64,000 bases of DNA from Aliidongia sp035943795 (GCF_035943795.1 NZ_DASZBY010000117.1:61002-125001); one strand, 5' to 3'; positions 26,062 through 35,576 are shown, counted from the first letter of the stretch. Program-made: numbers and translations. The notes: generated by a model not told the origin, from the sequence alone.

Positions 26062-26882
26062 GCGGCGCCCGGATCCTGCGCCGGATCGCGCTCGTCTTCG
26101 CCGTGCTGGTCGCGATTTCGCCGGCCCTGCTGTTCTTCCTGTGGATGCTGTCGCTGTCGCTCAAATACGAGATCGACAACGGCGCCTACCCGCCGATCCT
26201 GATCCCCGACCGATTCGCCTGGAAGAACTACGCTCAGATCCTGGGCAGCAACAATTTCCTGAACTTCTTCGAGAACAGTTTGATCGTGACCGGCGGCGCC
26301 ACGGCATTGGCCCTGCTGGTCGGCGTGCCCGCCGGCTATGGCATCGCGCGCATGAAGGCGCACAGTGCCGCCGTCGTGGTCATGATCGCGCGCATGACGC
26401 CCGGCCTGTCGTTCCTGATCCCCCTGTTCCTGCTGTTCCAGTGGATGGGTCTGATGGGCACGCTGTGGCCGCAGATCCTGATCCATCTGGTCGTCACCGT
26501 GCCGATCGTGATCTGGATCATGATCGGCTATTTCGAAACGACGCCGATGGAATTGGAAGAGGCCGCGATCATCGACGGCGCCACCCGCTGGCAAGTTTTC
26601 CGCCTGGTCGCTCTCCCGATCGCGAAGCCCGGCATCGTCGTGGCGTTGATCCTGTCGGTGATCTTCTCCTGGAACAATTTCGTCTTCGGCATCGTGCTCG
26701 CCACGCGCGAGACCCGAACCCTGCCGGTCGCGGTCTACAACATGCTGTCGTTCGAGCAGGTCAGCTGGGGTCCGCTCGCCGCCGCCGCCCTGGTCGTGAC
26801 CCTGCCGGTGCTGATCCTGACCGTCGTCGCCCAGCGCCAGATCGTCGCCGGCCTGACCGCCGGTGCCGTCAAGGGTGGCTGA
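26058..26882 (+). CDS. Sugar-type ABC transporter permease (MalG-like)
   Basis: A 274-residue inner-membrane protein, six helices, with the EAA loop MELEEAAIIDGATRWQVFRLVALPIAKPG and the MalG-type C-terminus ending QRQIVAGLTAGAVKGG, which in this family inserts between the ATPase subunits. ATG 26058 overlaps the MalF-like stop (ATGA). A longer reading that begins at 25257 within the upstream gene is a frame artefact. It forms the membrane heterodimer with the preceding protein. Confidence 0.92.
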   Translation: MSGARILRRIALVFAVLVAISPALLFFLWMLSLSLKYEIDNGAYPPILIPDRFAWKNYAQILGSNNFLNFFENSLIVTGGATALALLVGVPAGYGIARMKAHSAAVVVMIARMTPGLSFLIPLFLLFQWMGLMGTLWPQILIHLVVTVPIVIWIMIGYFETTPMELEEAAIIDGATRWQVFRLVALPIAKPGIVVALILSVIFSWNNFVFGIVLATRETRTLPVAVYNMLSFEQVSWGPLAAAALVVTLPVLILTVVAQRQIVAGLTAGAVKGG

Positions 26883-26886
26883 CGCG

Positions 26887-27843
26887 ATGATCCTGGTATT
26901 CGGATCGATCAACATGGACCTGATCGCCCGGGTCCGGAATATCGCGCAACCGGGCCAGACCGTGCTGGCCGAGCGCTATCACACCGCTTTCGGCGGCAAG
27001 GGCGCCAACCAGGCCGTGGCCGCCGCGCGCGCGCTCAAGGACCGGGGGCGGGTCGCGATGGCCGGAGCGGTGGGCGACGACGCATTCGGCCGCAATGCCC
27101 TCGACAACCTGGCCGCCCAGGGCATCGACACCAATGCCATCGCAATCGGCCCGGAGCCGACCGGCTGCGCGTTCATCGCCGTGGATGACGCCGGGGAGAA
27201 TGCGATCACCGTAGTCAGCGGTGCCAACCGGATGGTGAAGGTGGCCGACGTACATGACGACCTGCTGAAGAAGGCCTCACTCCTCGTCCTGCAGATGGAG
27301 GTCCCGGCCCGCGAAAACCTGGCGCTCGCCGTTCGGGCGAAACGCTGCGGGGTTCGCGTGCTGTTGAACCTGGCGCCGGCGGATGGGGATCTTACCACCG
27401 ATCTGCTGGCGGCGTTGCTGGCGGATACCGACATCCTGGTCGCGAACGAGCAGGAGGCGGTGGCTGCCCACGGCTTGCTCGGCGAGATCGCGGTCGAGGA
27501 TGCGGTGGGGGCCATGACCGTGATCGCGACGACGCGGGCGCTGGTCGGCGTGGTTACGCTGGGCGCGCGCGGGGCAATCGCCATCTTTCCCGACGGGACC
27601 ATCCGCCATGCGGCGGCTCGCCCCGTCGTCGCCGTCGACACGACCGGCGCCGGCGATACGTTCGTCGGCATCCTTGCGGCCGGTTTGGCCGAGGCGCGGC
27701 CGTTCGGTGAAGCACTGGCGCGCGCGTGCGGCGGGGCGTCGCTCGCCTGCCTCGCTCTGGGCGCGCAGGACGGCATGCCCGATGCCACGCTGCTGGATGA
27801 ATTCAGCGATCCCGTACTCGTTGCCGACCGCCCGCTCTGTTAG
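26887..27843 (+). CDS. PfkB family carbohydrate kinase (ribokinase-like)
   Basis: A 318-residue kinase. It shows LVFGSINMDLIARV, the PfkB signature 1 FGGKGANQAVAAARAL and signature 2 VAVDTTGAGDTFVGIL, with catalytic Asp in TTGAGD. NLAP and NEQEA are typical of ribokinase. The start ATG 26887 lies four bases past the MalG-like stop, so it is cotranscribed with the transporter. It would phosphorylate the imported sugar or nucleoside before the aldolase step; ribose itself is only one possibility. Confidence 0.9.
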   Translation: MILVFGSINMDLIARVRNIAQPGQTVLAERYHTAFGGKGANQAVAAARALKDRGRVAMAGAVGDDAFGRNALDNLAAQGIDTNAIAIGPEPTGCAFIAVDDAGENAITVVSGANRMVKVADVHDDLLKKASLLVLQMEVPARENLALAVRAKRCGVRVLLNLAPADGDLTTDLLAALLADTDILVANEQEAVAAHGLLGEIAVEDAVGAMTVIATTRALVGVVTLGARGAIAIFPDGTIRHAAARPVVAVDTTGAGDTFVGILAAGLAEARPFGEALARACGGASLACLALGAQDGMPDATLLDEFSDPVLVADRPLC

Positions 27844-27888
27844 CTTCGCCCGCGGCGCACAAGCGCAAAACGGAGAGGCGAACCAACC

Positions 27889-28410
27889 ATGGCGATTTCG
27901 CTCTATGACGGAAGCGTAACGAGCTACCTGCAGATCCTGGATGCCGTCCAGGGCTATCTCGACAAGGGCCTGACCCATTGCCAGGTCAACGACATCGACC
28001 CGACGGAGATCGTCGAGTCGCGCATCTTCCCCGACATGCTTCCCTTCCGGTTCCAGGTGCAGTCCGTCGCTTTCCATTCCCTGGGGGCGATCGAGGCGAT
28101 CAAGAGCGGCGTCGTCGGCATGCCGGGTCCACGGCCGGCCCACGACTATGCCGGGCTGCAAGGCTTGATCGCAGACGCGCGCGAGGCGTTGCGTCGGGTG
28201 ACACCGGAAGAGATCGAGGCGCGCGAAGGCGCCGACGTGGTCTTCGAGGCGCGCGGCCTTCGGCGCGTGTTCACCGCCGAGGGGTTCCTCACGTCCTTTT
28301 CCTTGCCCAATTTCCATTTCCACGCCACGACCGCCTACAACATCCTGCGGTCCAAGGGCGTGCCGGTGGGCAAGTTCGACTATGTCGGCGCGCTGCGCCT
28401 GAAACCCTAG
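27889..28410 (+). CDS. DUF1993 domain-containing protein
   Basis: A 173-residue protein with the pattern of DUF1993, a helical-bundle family related to DinB/YfiT-like metal-binding proteins: LTHCQVNDIDPTEIVESRIFPDMLPFRFQVQSV near the N-terminus and LPNFHFHATTAYNILRSKGVPVGKFDY at the C-terminus. The conserved His residues (HFHATTAY) may bind a metal or substrate. GGAGAGG precedes the ATG. It lies 45 bases after the kinase gene, possibly as the last member of that operon, and is convergent with the HutC-type regulator. The function is unknown. Confidence 0.85.
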   Translation: MAISLYDGSVTSYLQILDAVQGYLDKGLTHCQVNDIDPTEIVESRIFPDMLPFRFQVQSVAFHSLGAIEAIKSGVVGMPGPRPAHDYAGLQGLIADAREALRRVTPEEIEAREGADVVFEARGLRRVFTAEGFLTSFSLPNFHFHATTAYNILRSKGVPVGKFDYVGALRLKP

Positions 28411-28413
28411 GCC

Positions 28414-29211
28414 CTACCGGATCTCGTTGACGTAGCGATGGTCCGCCGTGACGGCCCGGTGGATCGCGAAAATGGTCGCCTCGCCCGACTGGTCGTAGGC
28501 GACCTCCTCGATCTTGAGCACGGCTGCGGGCGCTGACAGGCCGAGCAGCGTCAGGTCGTCGGTGTCGGCCAACTCGGCGGAAACCTGTTCCCGCACGGCC
28601 GAGATGCGGATGCCGTAGCGTTCCAGCAGGAACAGGTAGAGCAGTTCGGGCACCTGGTCCGGCTTCTGCGGAAAGTCCGGAATCCGGGCGCCGGGCAGGG
28701 TGAAGCGGTCATGCATGACGACGCGACCGGCGACCTCGCGCGTCCGATGCAGCCGCAGGACGGGCGCGGCAGGTTCGATCGCCAGGGCGGTGCTCTCCTC
28801 CTCCGTTGCCGGCCCGATCGTGAGGGCGAGGACGCGGGCGACCGAGCGTACCAGGGCGCCGTCCAACCCATGCAGCCGGAAATACTGGAAGAAATAGCGC
28901 AGGCTGTGATGCGGCGTCCGCCCGGTCACCACGGTCCCGGTCTTGCGGCGTCGGCTCAGCAGCCCCTCCGCCGTCAGGTCCATCAGCGCGCGGCGCACGG
29001 TGCCGACCGCGACGCCGAACAGCTGGGCCAGCGCAACCTCTCCGGGCAACACGGTGCCGGGCGTCCATTTGCCCAGAAGAATGGCTTCTGAAATCTGCCG
29101 CTTCACACCCTCGTAAAGCGGTGCCGCCGCTTGCTGACTCAGCCGCCGGATCGGAGAGCGCGTCGGCTTCGGCTTGGCCGTCGGCTGATTTTTATCGTTG
29201 ACAAGGGTCAT
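28414..29211 (-). CDS. GntR family transcriptional regulator, HutC/UTRA type
   Basis: A 265-residue regulator. Residues about 28-95 form the winged helix (APLYEGVKRQISEAILLGKW, LAQLFGVAVGTVRRALMDLTAEGLLSRRRKTGTVV), and the C-terminal UTRA effector domain runs from about 110 to the end (RLHRTREVAGRVVMHDRFTLPG, VREQVSAELAD, VLKIEEVAYDQ). UTRA domains bind small ligands such as urocanate, sugars or amino-acid derivatives. AAAGG six bases upstream fixes the ATG. It is divergent from the M20/peptide-ABC operon, which it probably represses through the short shared promoter region. Confidence 0.92.
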   Translation of the reverse strand: MTLVNDKNQPTAKPKPTRSPIRRLSQQAAAPLYEGVKRQISEAILLGKWTPGTVLPGEVALAQLFGVAVGTVRRALMDLTAEGLLSRRRKTGTVVTGRTPHHSLRYFFQYFRLHGLDGALVRSVARVLALTIGPATEEESTALAIEPAAPVLRLHRTREVAGRVVMHDRFTLPGARIPDFPQKPDQVPELLYLFLLERYGIRISAVREQVSAELADTDDLTLLGLSAPAAVLKIEEVAYDQSGEATIFAIHRAVTADHRYVNEIR

Positions 29212-29230
29212 CGACTGCCTTTCTCATTTC

Positions 29231-29245
29231 TATATAGATTATATA
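29231..29245. promoter_or_regulatory. AT-rich inverted repeat between HutC-type regulator and M20 operon
   Basis: TATATA, three bases, TATATA form an inverted repeat in the 62-bp divergent gap. The AT-richness contrasts with the surrounding GC-rich DNA. It can serve as a -10 element for either gene and as the operator of the UTRA regulator. Confidence 0.4.
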
Positions 29246-29273
29246 AATCACCCGGATTTGAAAGAGGCTTCGC

Positions 29274-30551
29274 GTGGTACTGGCGGCAAGCGATCGCATC
29301 GGGCAGGCCCTGGATCTCGTCGGTTCCGACGAGGCTGCGATCGTGCGCGACCTGGGTCGCCTGCTCGCCGTCGACACCTCGTTCCCGCCGGGCGACGGTT
29401 ATGGTGCCTTGGCCGATCTGGCGGAAGATCTGGTGGCGCCTTTGGGATTTTCCTGCAGCCGCGTTTCGGTGCCGGACGCGCTGTGGTCGACCCCGGCCGG
29501 TGGAGCGCACGGCGAACGGGTCAACCTGATCGCGTCGCGACCCAGCGGCCTGCCGATCTGCAGCCTGTATTTCCACGTCGACACCGTGCCGCCCGGCGAG
29601 GGCTGGACCCGACCGCCGCTCGCCTTGGCCCAGGTCGATGGCCGGCTCTACGGGCGCGGCGCCGCGGACATGAAGGGGACGATCGCGGCGACCCTCGCCG
29701 CCTTGCGGGCACTCGAGCGGACCGGCTCGCCGCTGCGGTTCGAGCCGCGCCTGCTGTTCTGCACCGACGAGGAGGGCGGCCTCTATCCCGGCATCCGTTA
29801 TCTGGCGGAACAGGGGCTGGTCGAGGGTCACCTGTTGAGCTTCAACGGCGGTGCGGCGCCCCGGATCTGGGCCGGCTGCTTCGGCAGCATCGACCTGCTG
29901 GTCCGCATCCGCGGCCGCGGCGCCCATTCCGGCGAGCCGGTCGGCGGGATCAACGCGGTCGAAGAGGCGATCCCGTTGCTGAACGCCTTGATGGCGCTCA
30001 AGGGACGGGTCGAGCGACGGGTCTCGGCCATGCCATCCCCGCCGCATTACGACGGCAGCCCGCTGCACGGCCGCCTGACCATCGCGGCGCTGCACGGCGG
30101 ACAGAAGGGCTCGTCGCTGCCTGCGGCGTTCGAGATCCTGGTCAACCGGCGCTATGCACCGGAAGAGGATTTCCCCGAAGTGCTGGCCGAACTCGAGGCG
30201 ACGGTCCGCGACGTCATGGCGCCGACGCAGGTGCTGGACGTCGAAACCCATGTCATCGGCCATCTGGCGCCGGTCTCCGATCCGACCGGTCCCCATTGGC
30301 CGCGCTGGCAGGCGGCGCTTGGACGTGGCTTCGGCTTCGCGCCGGAGGAATTCCGCGCCTGGGGCTCGTCCAGCAGTTCGGACATGGGCTTCGTCCAGCA
30401 GGCCGGCATTCGCGAGATCCTGCTGGGGGGCCTTGGCCGGCCCGACAACAACATCCATGCACCGGACGAATTCACGACCATGGCGGACGTCGTCGCATTG
30501 GCGCGATCCATCCTGGCCTATCTCAGCGGCGATTTCGAAGCGCAGGTCTGA
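29274..30551 (+). CDS. M20 family metallo-amidohydrolase
   Basis: A 425-residue cytoplasmic deacylase/peptidase with intact zinc site: FHVDTVPPG (His, Asp), GRGAADMKG (bridging Asp), CTDEEGG (general-base and metal Glu) and IHAPDEF (last His). The dimerisation or lid domain lies between (GCFGSIDLLVRIRGRGAHSGEPVGGINAVEEA). GTG 29274 follows AAAGAGG at six bases. It is the first gene of the operon carrying a complete peptide-type importer and a second, divergent M20 protein, so it probably hydrolyses the imported compound. Confidence 0.9.
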   Translation: MVLAASDRIGQALDLVGSDEAAIVRDLGRLLAVDTSFPPGDGYGALADLAEDLVAPLGFSCSRVSVPDALWSTPAGGAHGERVNLIASRPSGLPICSLYFHVDTVPPGEGWTRPPLALAQVDGRLYGRGAADMKGTIAATLAALRALERTGSPLRFEPRLLFCTDEEGGLYPGIRYLAEQGLVEGHLLSFNGGAAPRIWAGCFGSIDLLVRIRGRGAHSGEPVGGINAVEEAIPLLNALMALKGRVERRVSAMPSPPHYDGSPLHGRLTIAALHGGQKGSSLPAAFEILVNRRYAPEEDFPEVLAELEATVRDVMAPTQVLDVETHVIGHLAPVSDPTGPHWPRWQAALGRGFGFAPEEFRAWGSSSSSDMGFVQQAGIREILLGGLGRPDNNIHAPDEFTTMADVVALARSILAYLSGDFEAQV

Positions 30552-30585
30552 TCGACCACGGCACAACCAGGGCGAGGGCAACGGC

Positions 30586-32148
30586 ATGTTCACATTCGCT
30601 GAGACCGATCGGCGGCGTTTCATCGCGGGGGCGACCGCACTGGGCGCCTTGTCCCTGCCGCTCGGCCGCGCGTTGGCCGCCGTGCCGAAGCGCGGCGGCA
30701 CCCTGCGCGTCAGCGTCGACCAGGCCGTCACCAAGCTCAACCCGCTGCAGACCCGGGTCAATTGCGAGTACCTGGTGGCGGAGCTGCTGTACAGCGGCCT
30801 GACCCGGCTCGGCGTCAACATGGCGGCGGAGCCGGATCTCGCGCGCTCCTGGTCCTACAATGCGGATCTGACCGAGTGGACCTTCACGCTGCGCGACGGC
30901 GTCCTGTTCCATGACGGCACGCCCTGCACGTCGGCCGACGTGGTCGCCAGCTTCGAAGCGATCCTCGACCCGAAGACCGCCTCGCCCGCGCTGCAGAACG
31001 TCGGCCCGATCGCCCAGGTGACGGCGCCGGACAAGACCACGGTGGTGTTCAAGCTGTCCGCCCCGTTCGCCGACCTGCCGGTGACGCTCGCCTACACCAA
31101 CGCCAAGATCATTCCGGCCGCGATCGCCAAGTCCGGGCTGGCGCGGCTCGACCAGCAAGCGGTCGGCACCGGCCCGTTCAAACTGGTGTCGTTCGAGCCG
31201 GAACGGCTGGTCGTGGTCGCACGCAACGACGCGTTCTACGACAAGGCGCGCCCCTACCTCGACCGGATCGAGGTGGTGGTCTACCCCGACACCACGGCCG
31301 AGGGGTCGGCGCTGATTTCCGGCGACACCGACCTGATGTCGACGGTGCAACCGACTGAATATGCCCGGCTCAAGAGCTCGGACGGGGTCAACGCGCTGCG
31401 CGTGCCGTCGGGCCAGTTCTGCAACATCATCCTCGGCTGCAACCAGAAGCCGTTCGACGACGTCCGCGTCCGCAAGGCGCTGGCGCTCACCATCGACCGG
31501 GCGACGATGGTCGATTTCGTGGTCGAGGGCTACGGCACGCCCGGCAATGATTCGCCGCTCAGCAGCGCCTATCGCTTCTATGCCGACCAGCCGCTGGCGA
31601 AGCCCGACATCGCCCAGGCGAAGCAGCTGCTGGCCGAGGCGGGCTATCCCTCCGGCCTGACGGCAACCCTGATCGCCTCCGACAAGCCGTCGGTCCGTAC
31701 CCAGCTGGCGGTCGCCGTGCGCGAAATGGCAAAGCCGGCCGGCTTCACCATCGACGTGCAGACCATGCCCCACAGCACCTACCTGGATCAGGTCTGGAAG
31801 AAGGGGCCGTTCTACGTCGGCTTCTACAACATGCAGGCGACGGCGGACGCGATCTTCTCGCTGCTCTTCACGTCGACCGCCGCGTGGAACGAGACCCATT
31901 GGAACAATGCCGGTTTCGACAAGTTGGTCGGCGAGGCGCGCACCACGACCGACGAGGCCAAGCGGCGCGCGCTCTATGCCGATGCGCAGAAGATGATGCA
32001 TGACGAGGTGCCGTCGATCATCCCGGTCTTCTTCGATCTGCTGGGCGCGCAGCGCGACTATGTGATGGGCTATCGCCTGCATCCGCGCGGCGCCGTGTTC
32101 CGACTGGACTATGTCTCGCTCGGCGAAGGCGCGCCCAAGCGTGGCTGA
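30586..32148 (+). CDS. Peptide-type ABC transporter, substrate-binding protein (family 5)
   Basis: A 520-residue DppA/OppA-class binding protein with twin-arginine signal (TDRRRFIAGATALGALSLP, cleavage near RALAAV). Landmarks are LLYSGLTRLGVNMAAEPDLARSW, FTLRDGVLFHDGTPCTSADVV and GTGPFKL. ATG 30586 has GAGGG at about eight bases; a longer in-frame reading from 30154 lies within the M20 gene. It delivers ligand to the permeases encoded immediately downstream. Confidence 0.92.
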   Translation: MFTFAETDRRRFIAGATALGALSLPLGRALAAVPKRGGTLRVSVDQAVTKLNPLQTRVNCEYLVAELLYSGLTRLGVNMAAEPDLARSWSYNADLTEWTFTLRDGVLFHDGTPCTSADVVASFEAILDPKTASPALQNVGPIAQVTAPDKTTVVFKLSAPFADLPVTLAYTNAKIIPAAIAKSGLARLDQQAVGTGPFKLVSFEPERLVVVARNDAFYDKARPYLDRIEVVVYPDTTAEGSALISGDTDLMSTVQPTEYARLKSSDGVNALRVPSGQFCNIILGCNQKPFDDVRVRKALALTIDRATMVDFVVEGYGTPGNDSPLSSAYRFYADQPLAKPDIAQAKQLLAEAGYPSGLTATLIASDKPSVRTQLAVAVREMAKPAGFTIDVQTMPHSTYLDQVWKKGPFYVGFYNMQATADAIFSLLFTSTAAWNETHWNNAGFDKLVGEARTTTDEAKRRALYADAQKMMHDEVPSIIPVFFDLLGAQRDYVMGYRLHPRGAVFRLDYVSLGEGAPKRG

Positions 32149-32163
32149 ACCGGCGCACGCATC

Positions 32164-33111
32164 ATGTCGCTGAGCTATCTGCTGAAACGGTGCGGCCTCA
32201 CCGCCTATACGCTGGTCGTCGTGTCGCTGATCGTGTTCGCCGTGACCCAGGTGCTGCCCGGCGATGCCGCGACCATGTTGCTGGGCGAGAACGCGACGCC
32301 GGCGGCATTGGCGGCGATCCGCGACCGGCTGGGCCTCGACGCGCCGGTCTGGGTCCAGTACGGCCATTGGCTGCTGGGCGTGCTGCATGGCGACTTCGGC
32401 ACGTCGCTCCGCACCGGGCAACCGGTCGGGCCGGTCATGATCGAGGCGCTCGGCCGGTCGCTGCTGCTGGCGGTGCTGGCGATCGGCTTCATGCTGACGC
32501 TGGCCGTCCCGCTCGGCGTGTTGGCCGCGGTCCGGCGCGGCCGGGCGGCCGACCTCCTGGTCAGCCTCGTGTCCTATGTCGGCGTGTCGCTGCCGGAATT
32601 CGTCACCGCCACCCTGTTCGGCCTGCTGTTCGCCGATTGGCTGCAATGGTTGCCGGCGACCGGCTATGTGCCGATGACCGAGAATCCGGCCAAGAGCCTC
32701 CAGCACCTGGTGCTGCCGGTGCTGACCGTTTCCGTCATCCTGATCGCCCATGTCTCGCGCATGGTGCGCTCGGAACTGGTCGACGTGCTGCACACGGACT
32801 ATATCCGCGCCGCGCGGCTGAAGGGGCTGTCGGCCCGCGCGGTGCTGCTGAAGCATGGCTTGCGCAACGCGTTGCTGCCGACGATTACGATCGTGGCGCT
32901 CGACGTCGGCTACCTGCTGGGCGGCGTGATCGTGGTCGAGGAGATCTTTGCGCTGCCCGGCATCGGCCGGCAGCTGATCGTCGCGATCGAGGCCCGCGAC
33001 CTGCCGGCGATCCAGGCCGGCGCGCTCATCATGGCGGCGACCTATTCCGTCGTGAATTTCGCGGCCGACCTCGCCTATGCCGCGCTCGACAAGAGGATCC
33101 AGTATGACTGA
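32164..33111 (+). CDS. Peptide-type ABC transporter permease (DppB-like)
   Basis: A 315-residue membrane protein: N-terminal helix (YTLVVVSLIVFAVTQVLPGD), periplasmic segment with LGLDAPVWVQYGHW, then five helices. The EAA loop is AARLKGLSARAVLLKHGLRNALLPTIT. It lies 15 bases after the binding-protein gene and overlaps the next permease by eight bases. Confidence 0.92.
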   Translation: MSLSYLLKRCGLTAYTLVVVSLIVFAVTQVLPGDAATMLLGENATPAALAAIRDRLGLDAPVWVQYGHWLLGVLHGDFGTSLRTGQPVGPVMIEALGRSLLLAVLAIGFMLTLAVPLGVLAAVRRGRAADLLVSLVSYVGVSLPEFVTATLFGLLFADWLQWLPATGYVPMTENPAKSLQHLVLPVLTVSVILIAHVSRMVRSELVDVLHTDYIRAARLKGLSARAVLLKHGLRNALLPTITIVALDVGYLLGGVIVVEEIFALPGIGRQLIVAIEARDLPAIQAGALIMAATYSVVNFAADLAYAALDKRIQYD

Positions 33112-33928
33112 GCTCTTCCGCCGGCTGCTGCGCACGCCGCAGGGCGCGCTGGGCACCGGCATCGTCCTCCTGGTCGTGGCGCTGATCCTGATCGGCCCGG
33201 TCGCCGCCCCGCACGATCCCGATGCCATGGCGCCGCTCGCGCGCTACAAGGGACCCAGCCTGCAATATTGGCTCGGCACCGACCAATATGGCCGCGACAC
33301 CTTGAGCCGGCTGCTCTACGGCGCGCGGGCGACCGTGGTCATGGCGTTCCTGGCGACGGCCCTGGGCTCCATCGTCGGCGCCGTCATCGGTACCTTGTCG
33401 GCCTTCCTCGGCGGTCGCGCGGACGAGGCGATCATGCGGACGGTCGATGCCGTGATGTCGATCCCCAGCCTGCTGTTCGCCCTGCTGATCGCCAACCTGC
33501 TGGGCAAGAGCAGCCTGGACGCGGTCATGGCGATCGGCATCGCGTTCGCGCCCGGCATGGCGCGCATCACGCGCAGCGTGGCGCTGACCGTGCGCAAGCA
33601 GGACTATGTCCATGCCGCGATCGCGCGCGGCGAGGGCGGCGGCTATATCGTGCTGCGTGAGATGCTGCCGAACGTGATCGCCCCGATCATCGTCGAGGCG
33701 ACCCTGCGCGTCGCCTTCGCGGTCATGCTGTTTGCGACCTTGAGTTTCCTGGGCCTGGGCGCCCAGCCGCCGGCACCGGAATGGGGCCTGATGGTCGCCG
33801 AAGCCCGCCGCTTCATGCATCTCAGCCCTTGGATGATCCTGTGGCCCAGCATCGCGATCGCGCTGGTCGCCATCGGCTTCAACCTGCTGGGCGACGGGCT
33901 GCGCGATGCCCTCAATCCGAGGACCTGA
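33104..33928 (+). CDS. Peptide-type ABC transporter permease (DppC-like)
   Basis: A 274-residue membrane protein starting MTELFRRLLRTPQGALG, with the DppC marker LGTDQYGRDTLSRLLYGAR and the EAA-type loop HAAIARGEGGGYIVLREMLPNVIAP. The start at 33104 lies within the end of the upstream gene; an earlier in-frame start (33077) would increase the overlap without need. Confidence 0.92.
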   Translation: MTELFRRLLRTPQGALGTGIVLLVVALILIGPVAAPHDPDAMAPLARYKGPSLQYWLGTDQYGRDTLSRLLYGARATVVMAFLATALGSIVGAVIGTLSAFLGGRADEAIMRTVDAVMSIPSLLFALLIANLLGKSSLDAVMAIGIAFAPGMARITRSVALTVRKQDYVHAAIARGEGGGYIVLREMLPNVIAPIIVEATLRVAFAVMLFATLSFLGLGAQPPAPEWGLMVAEARRFMHLSPWMILWPSIAIALVAIGFNLLGDGLRDALNPRT

Positions 33929-33932
33929 GGCC

Positions 33933-35576
33933 GTGCCGCCCGTCCTCGAGGTCTCGAACTACACGCTCGACTATGCGACGCCGCGCGGGGTCAACCGGGC
34001 GCTGGACGCGATCGACCTCGCGATCGACCGTGGCGAAGCCCTGGGCCTGGTCGGCGAATCCGGGTCGGGCAAGACGTCGCTCGCCTGGGCGATCATGCGC
34101 TACCTGCCGAAGAACGCGCGGGAGCCGGGCGGCAGCATCAGGCTTGCCGACGAGGAATTGACGACCAAGACTCCGGCCGAGATCGGGGCCATCCGCGGGC
34201 GGCGGATCGGCATGGTGTTCCAGGATCCGGGCACCTCGCTCAACCCGACCCTGCCGCTCGGCGAGCAATTGGCCGAGGTGCTGGTGCGCCATCGCGGCCT
34301 GACCCGACGCCAGGCCTGGGTCGAGGGCGAGGCGATGCTGGCGCGGGTCGGGCTGAAGCAGCCGGCCCAGATGATGCGACGCTATCCCCACGAGGCCTCG
34401 GGCGGCGAGAAGCAGCGGGTGGTCATCGCCACCGCCTTTGCCTGCGCGCCCGAATGCATCCTGTTCGACGAGCCGACCACGGCGCTCGACGTCATCACCG
34501 CGCGCCAGATCCTGGACCTGTTCGCCGAACTGCAGGCCGAGACGTCGGTCGCCTCGCTCTACATCTCCCACGACCTGGCGCTGGTCTCCCAGATCGCCCA
34601 TCGGGTCGCCGTCATCCATCGCGGCCGGATCGTCGAGCAAGGCACGGCGGCCGAGATCTTCACGAACCCGCGGGACGATTATACCCGGCGCCTGATCGCC
34701 GCCGTGCCGAACCCGCGCCACCGCCTGTCGGGCGTTGCGCCTGTCTCGACCGCTGCGCCGCTGGTCGAGGCCAAGTCGGTCAGCGTGCATTATGGCCGGA
34801 CGTCGCGGCTCGCGCGGCTGATGGGCCGTGCCCGCGAACGGATCGTCGGCAATCGGGCCGTCAGCCTGTCGGTCCATCCCGGCGAGATCCTCGGCATCGT
34901 CGGCGAATCCGGGTCGGGCAAATCGACCCTGGCCAAGGCCTTGACGGGCCTCAACCCGTTCACCGGCGAGATCCGGTTCGACGGCCGCCGCATCGGCAGC
35001 GCCGCCGACATGGACCGGGCCTATCGCCGCAACGTCCAGATCATCTTCCAGCACCCCGACGCCTCGCTCAACCCGCGCCAGCGTATCGGCGAGATCCTGT
35101 CCCGGCCGTTGGCGCTCTATGGCGGTCACGAAGGCTCGCGCGACGCGGCCGTCGCCCGGCTGCTGGAGCAGGTGCGCCTGCCCGCCGACTATGCCCGCCG
35201 CCATCCGCACGAGCTGTCGGGCGGCGAGAAGCAACGCGTGGCGATCGCGCGCGCCTTCGCGTCCAATCCGCGCCTCGTCATCTGCGACGAGATCACCTCG
35301 GCGCTCGACGTCTCGGTCCAGGCCTCGGTGGTCGAACTGCTGCTCGACCTGCAGCGGCGCCACGGCACGGCCTATCTGTTCATCACCCACGACATCAACC
35401 TGGTGCGCCAGATCGCGCACCGGATCGCGGTCATGTATCGCGGCGACCTGGTCGAACTGCTCGGCATCGACGAACTCGAAACCGGACCGAAGCATCCCTA
35501 TACGCGCACCCTCATCGCAGCGGTGCCCCAGCCGGCCGGAACGGCCGGTACCATCCCGGAAGGATCTGAGACATGA
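33933..35576 (+). CDS. Peptide-type ABC transporter, fused double ATP-binding protein
   Basis: A 547-residue chain with two ABC halves: GESGSGKT / ASGGEKQR / LFDEP / ISHD in the first and GESGSGKS / LSGGEKQR / ICDEI / FITHD in the second. Walker B of half 2 is followed by Ile-Thr (CDEITSALD) rather than Pro, a mild variation. GTG 33933 is preferred: CGAGGA at 33918-33923 is nine bases upstream, while ATG 33906 has no ribosome site and would overlap the permease by 23 bases. It completes the importer and overlaps the M20-like gene by four bases. Confidence 0.9.
   Translation: MPPVLEVSNYTLDYATPRGVNRALDAIDLAIDRGEALGLVGESGSGKTSLAWAIMRYLPKNAREPGGSIRLADEELTTKTPAEIGAIRGRRIGMVFQDPGTSLNPTLPLGEQLAEVLVRHRGLTRRQAWVEGEAMLARVGLKQPAQMMRRYPHEASGGEKQRVVIATAFACAPECILFDEPTTALDVITARQILDLFAELQAETSVASLYISHDLALVSQIAHRVAVIHRGRIVEQGTAAEIFTNPRDDYTRRLIAAVPNPRHRLSGVAPVSTAAPLVEAKSVSVHYGRTSRLARLMGRARERIVGNRAVSLSVHPGEILGIVGESGSGKSTLAKALTGLNPFTGEIRFDGRRIGSAADMDRAYRRNVQIIFQHPDASLNPRQRIGEILSRPLALYGGHEGSRDAAVARLLEQVRLPADYARRHPHELSGGEKQRVAIARAFASNPRLVICDEITSALDVSVQASVVELLLDLQRRHGTAYLFITHDINLVRQIAHRIAVMYRGDLVELLGIDELETGPKHPYTRTLIAAVPQPAGTAGTIPEGSET

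Noticed and set aside
30523..33228. Minus-strand open frame of about 900 codons
   Set aside because: Antisense to the peptide ABC binding protein and permease genes; no signal, domain or ribosome site.
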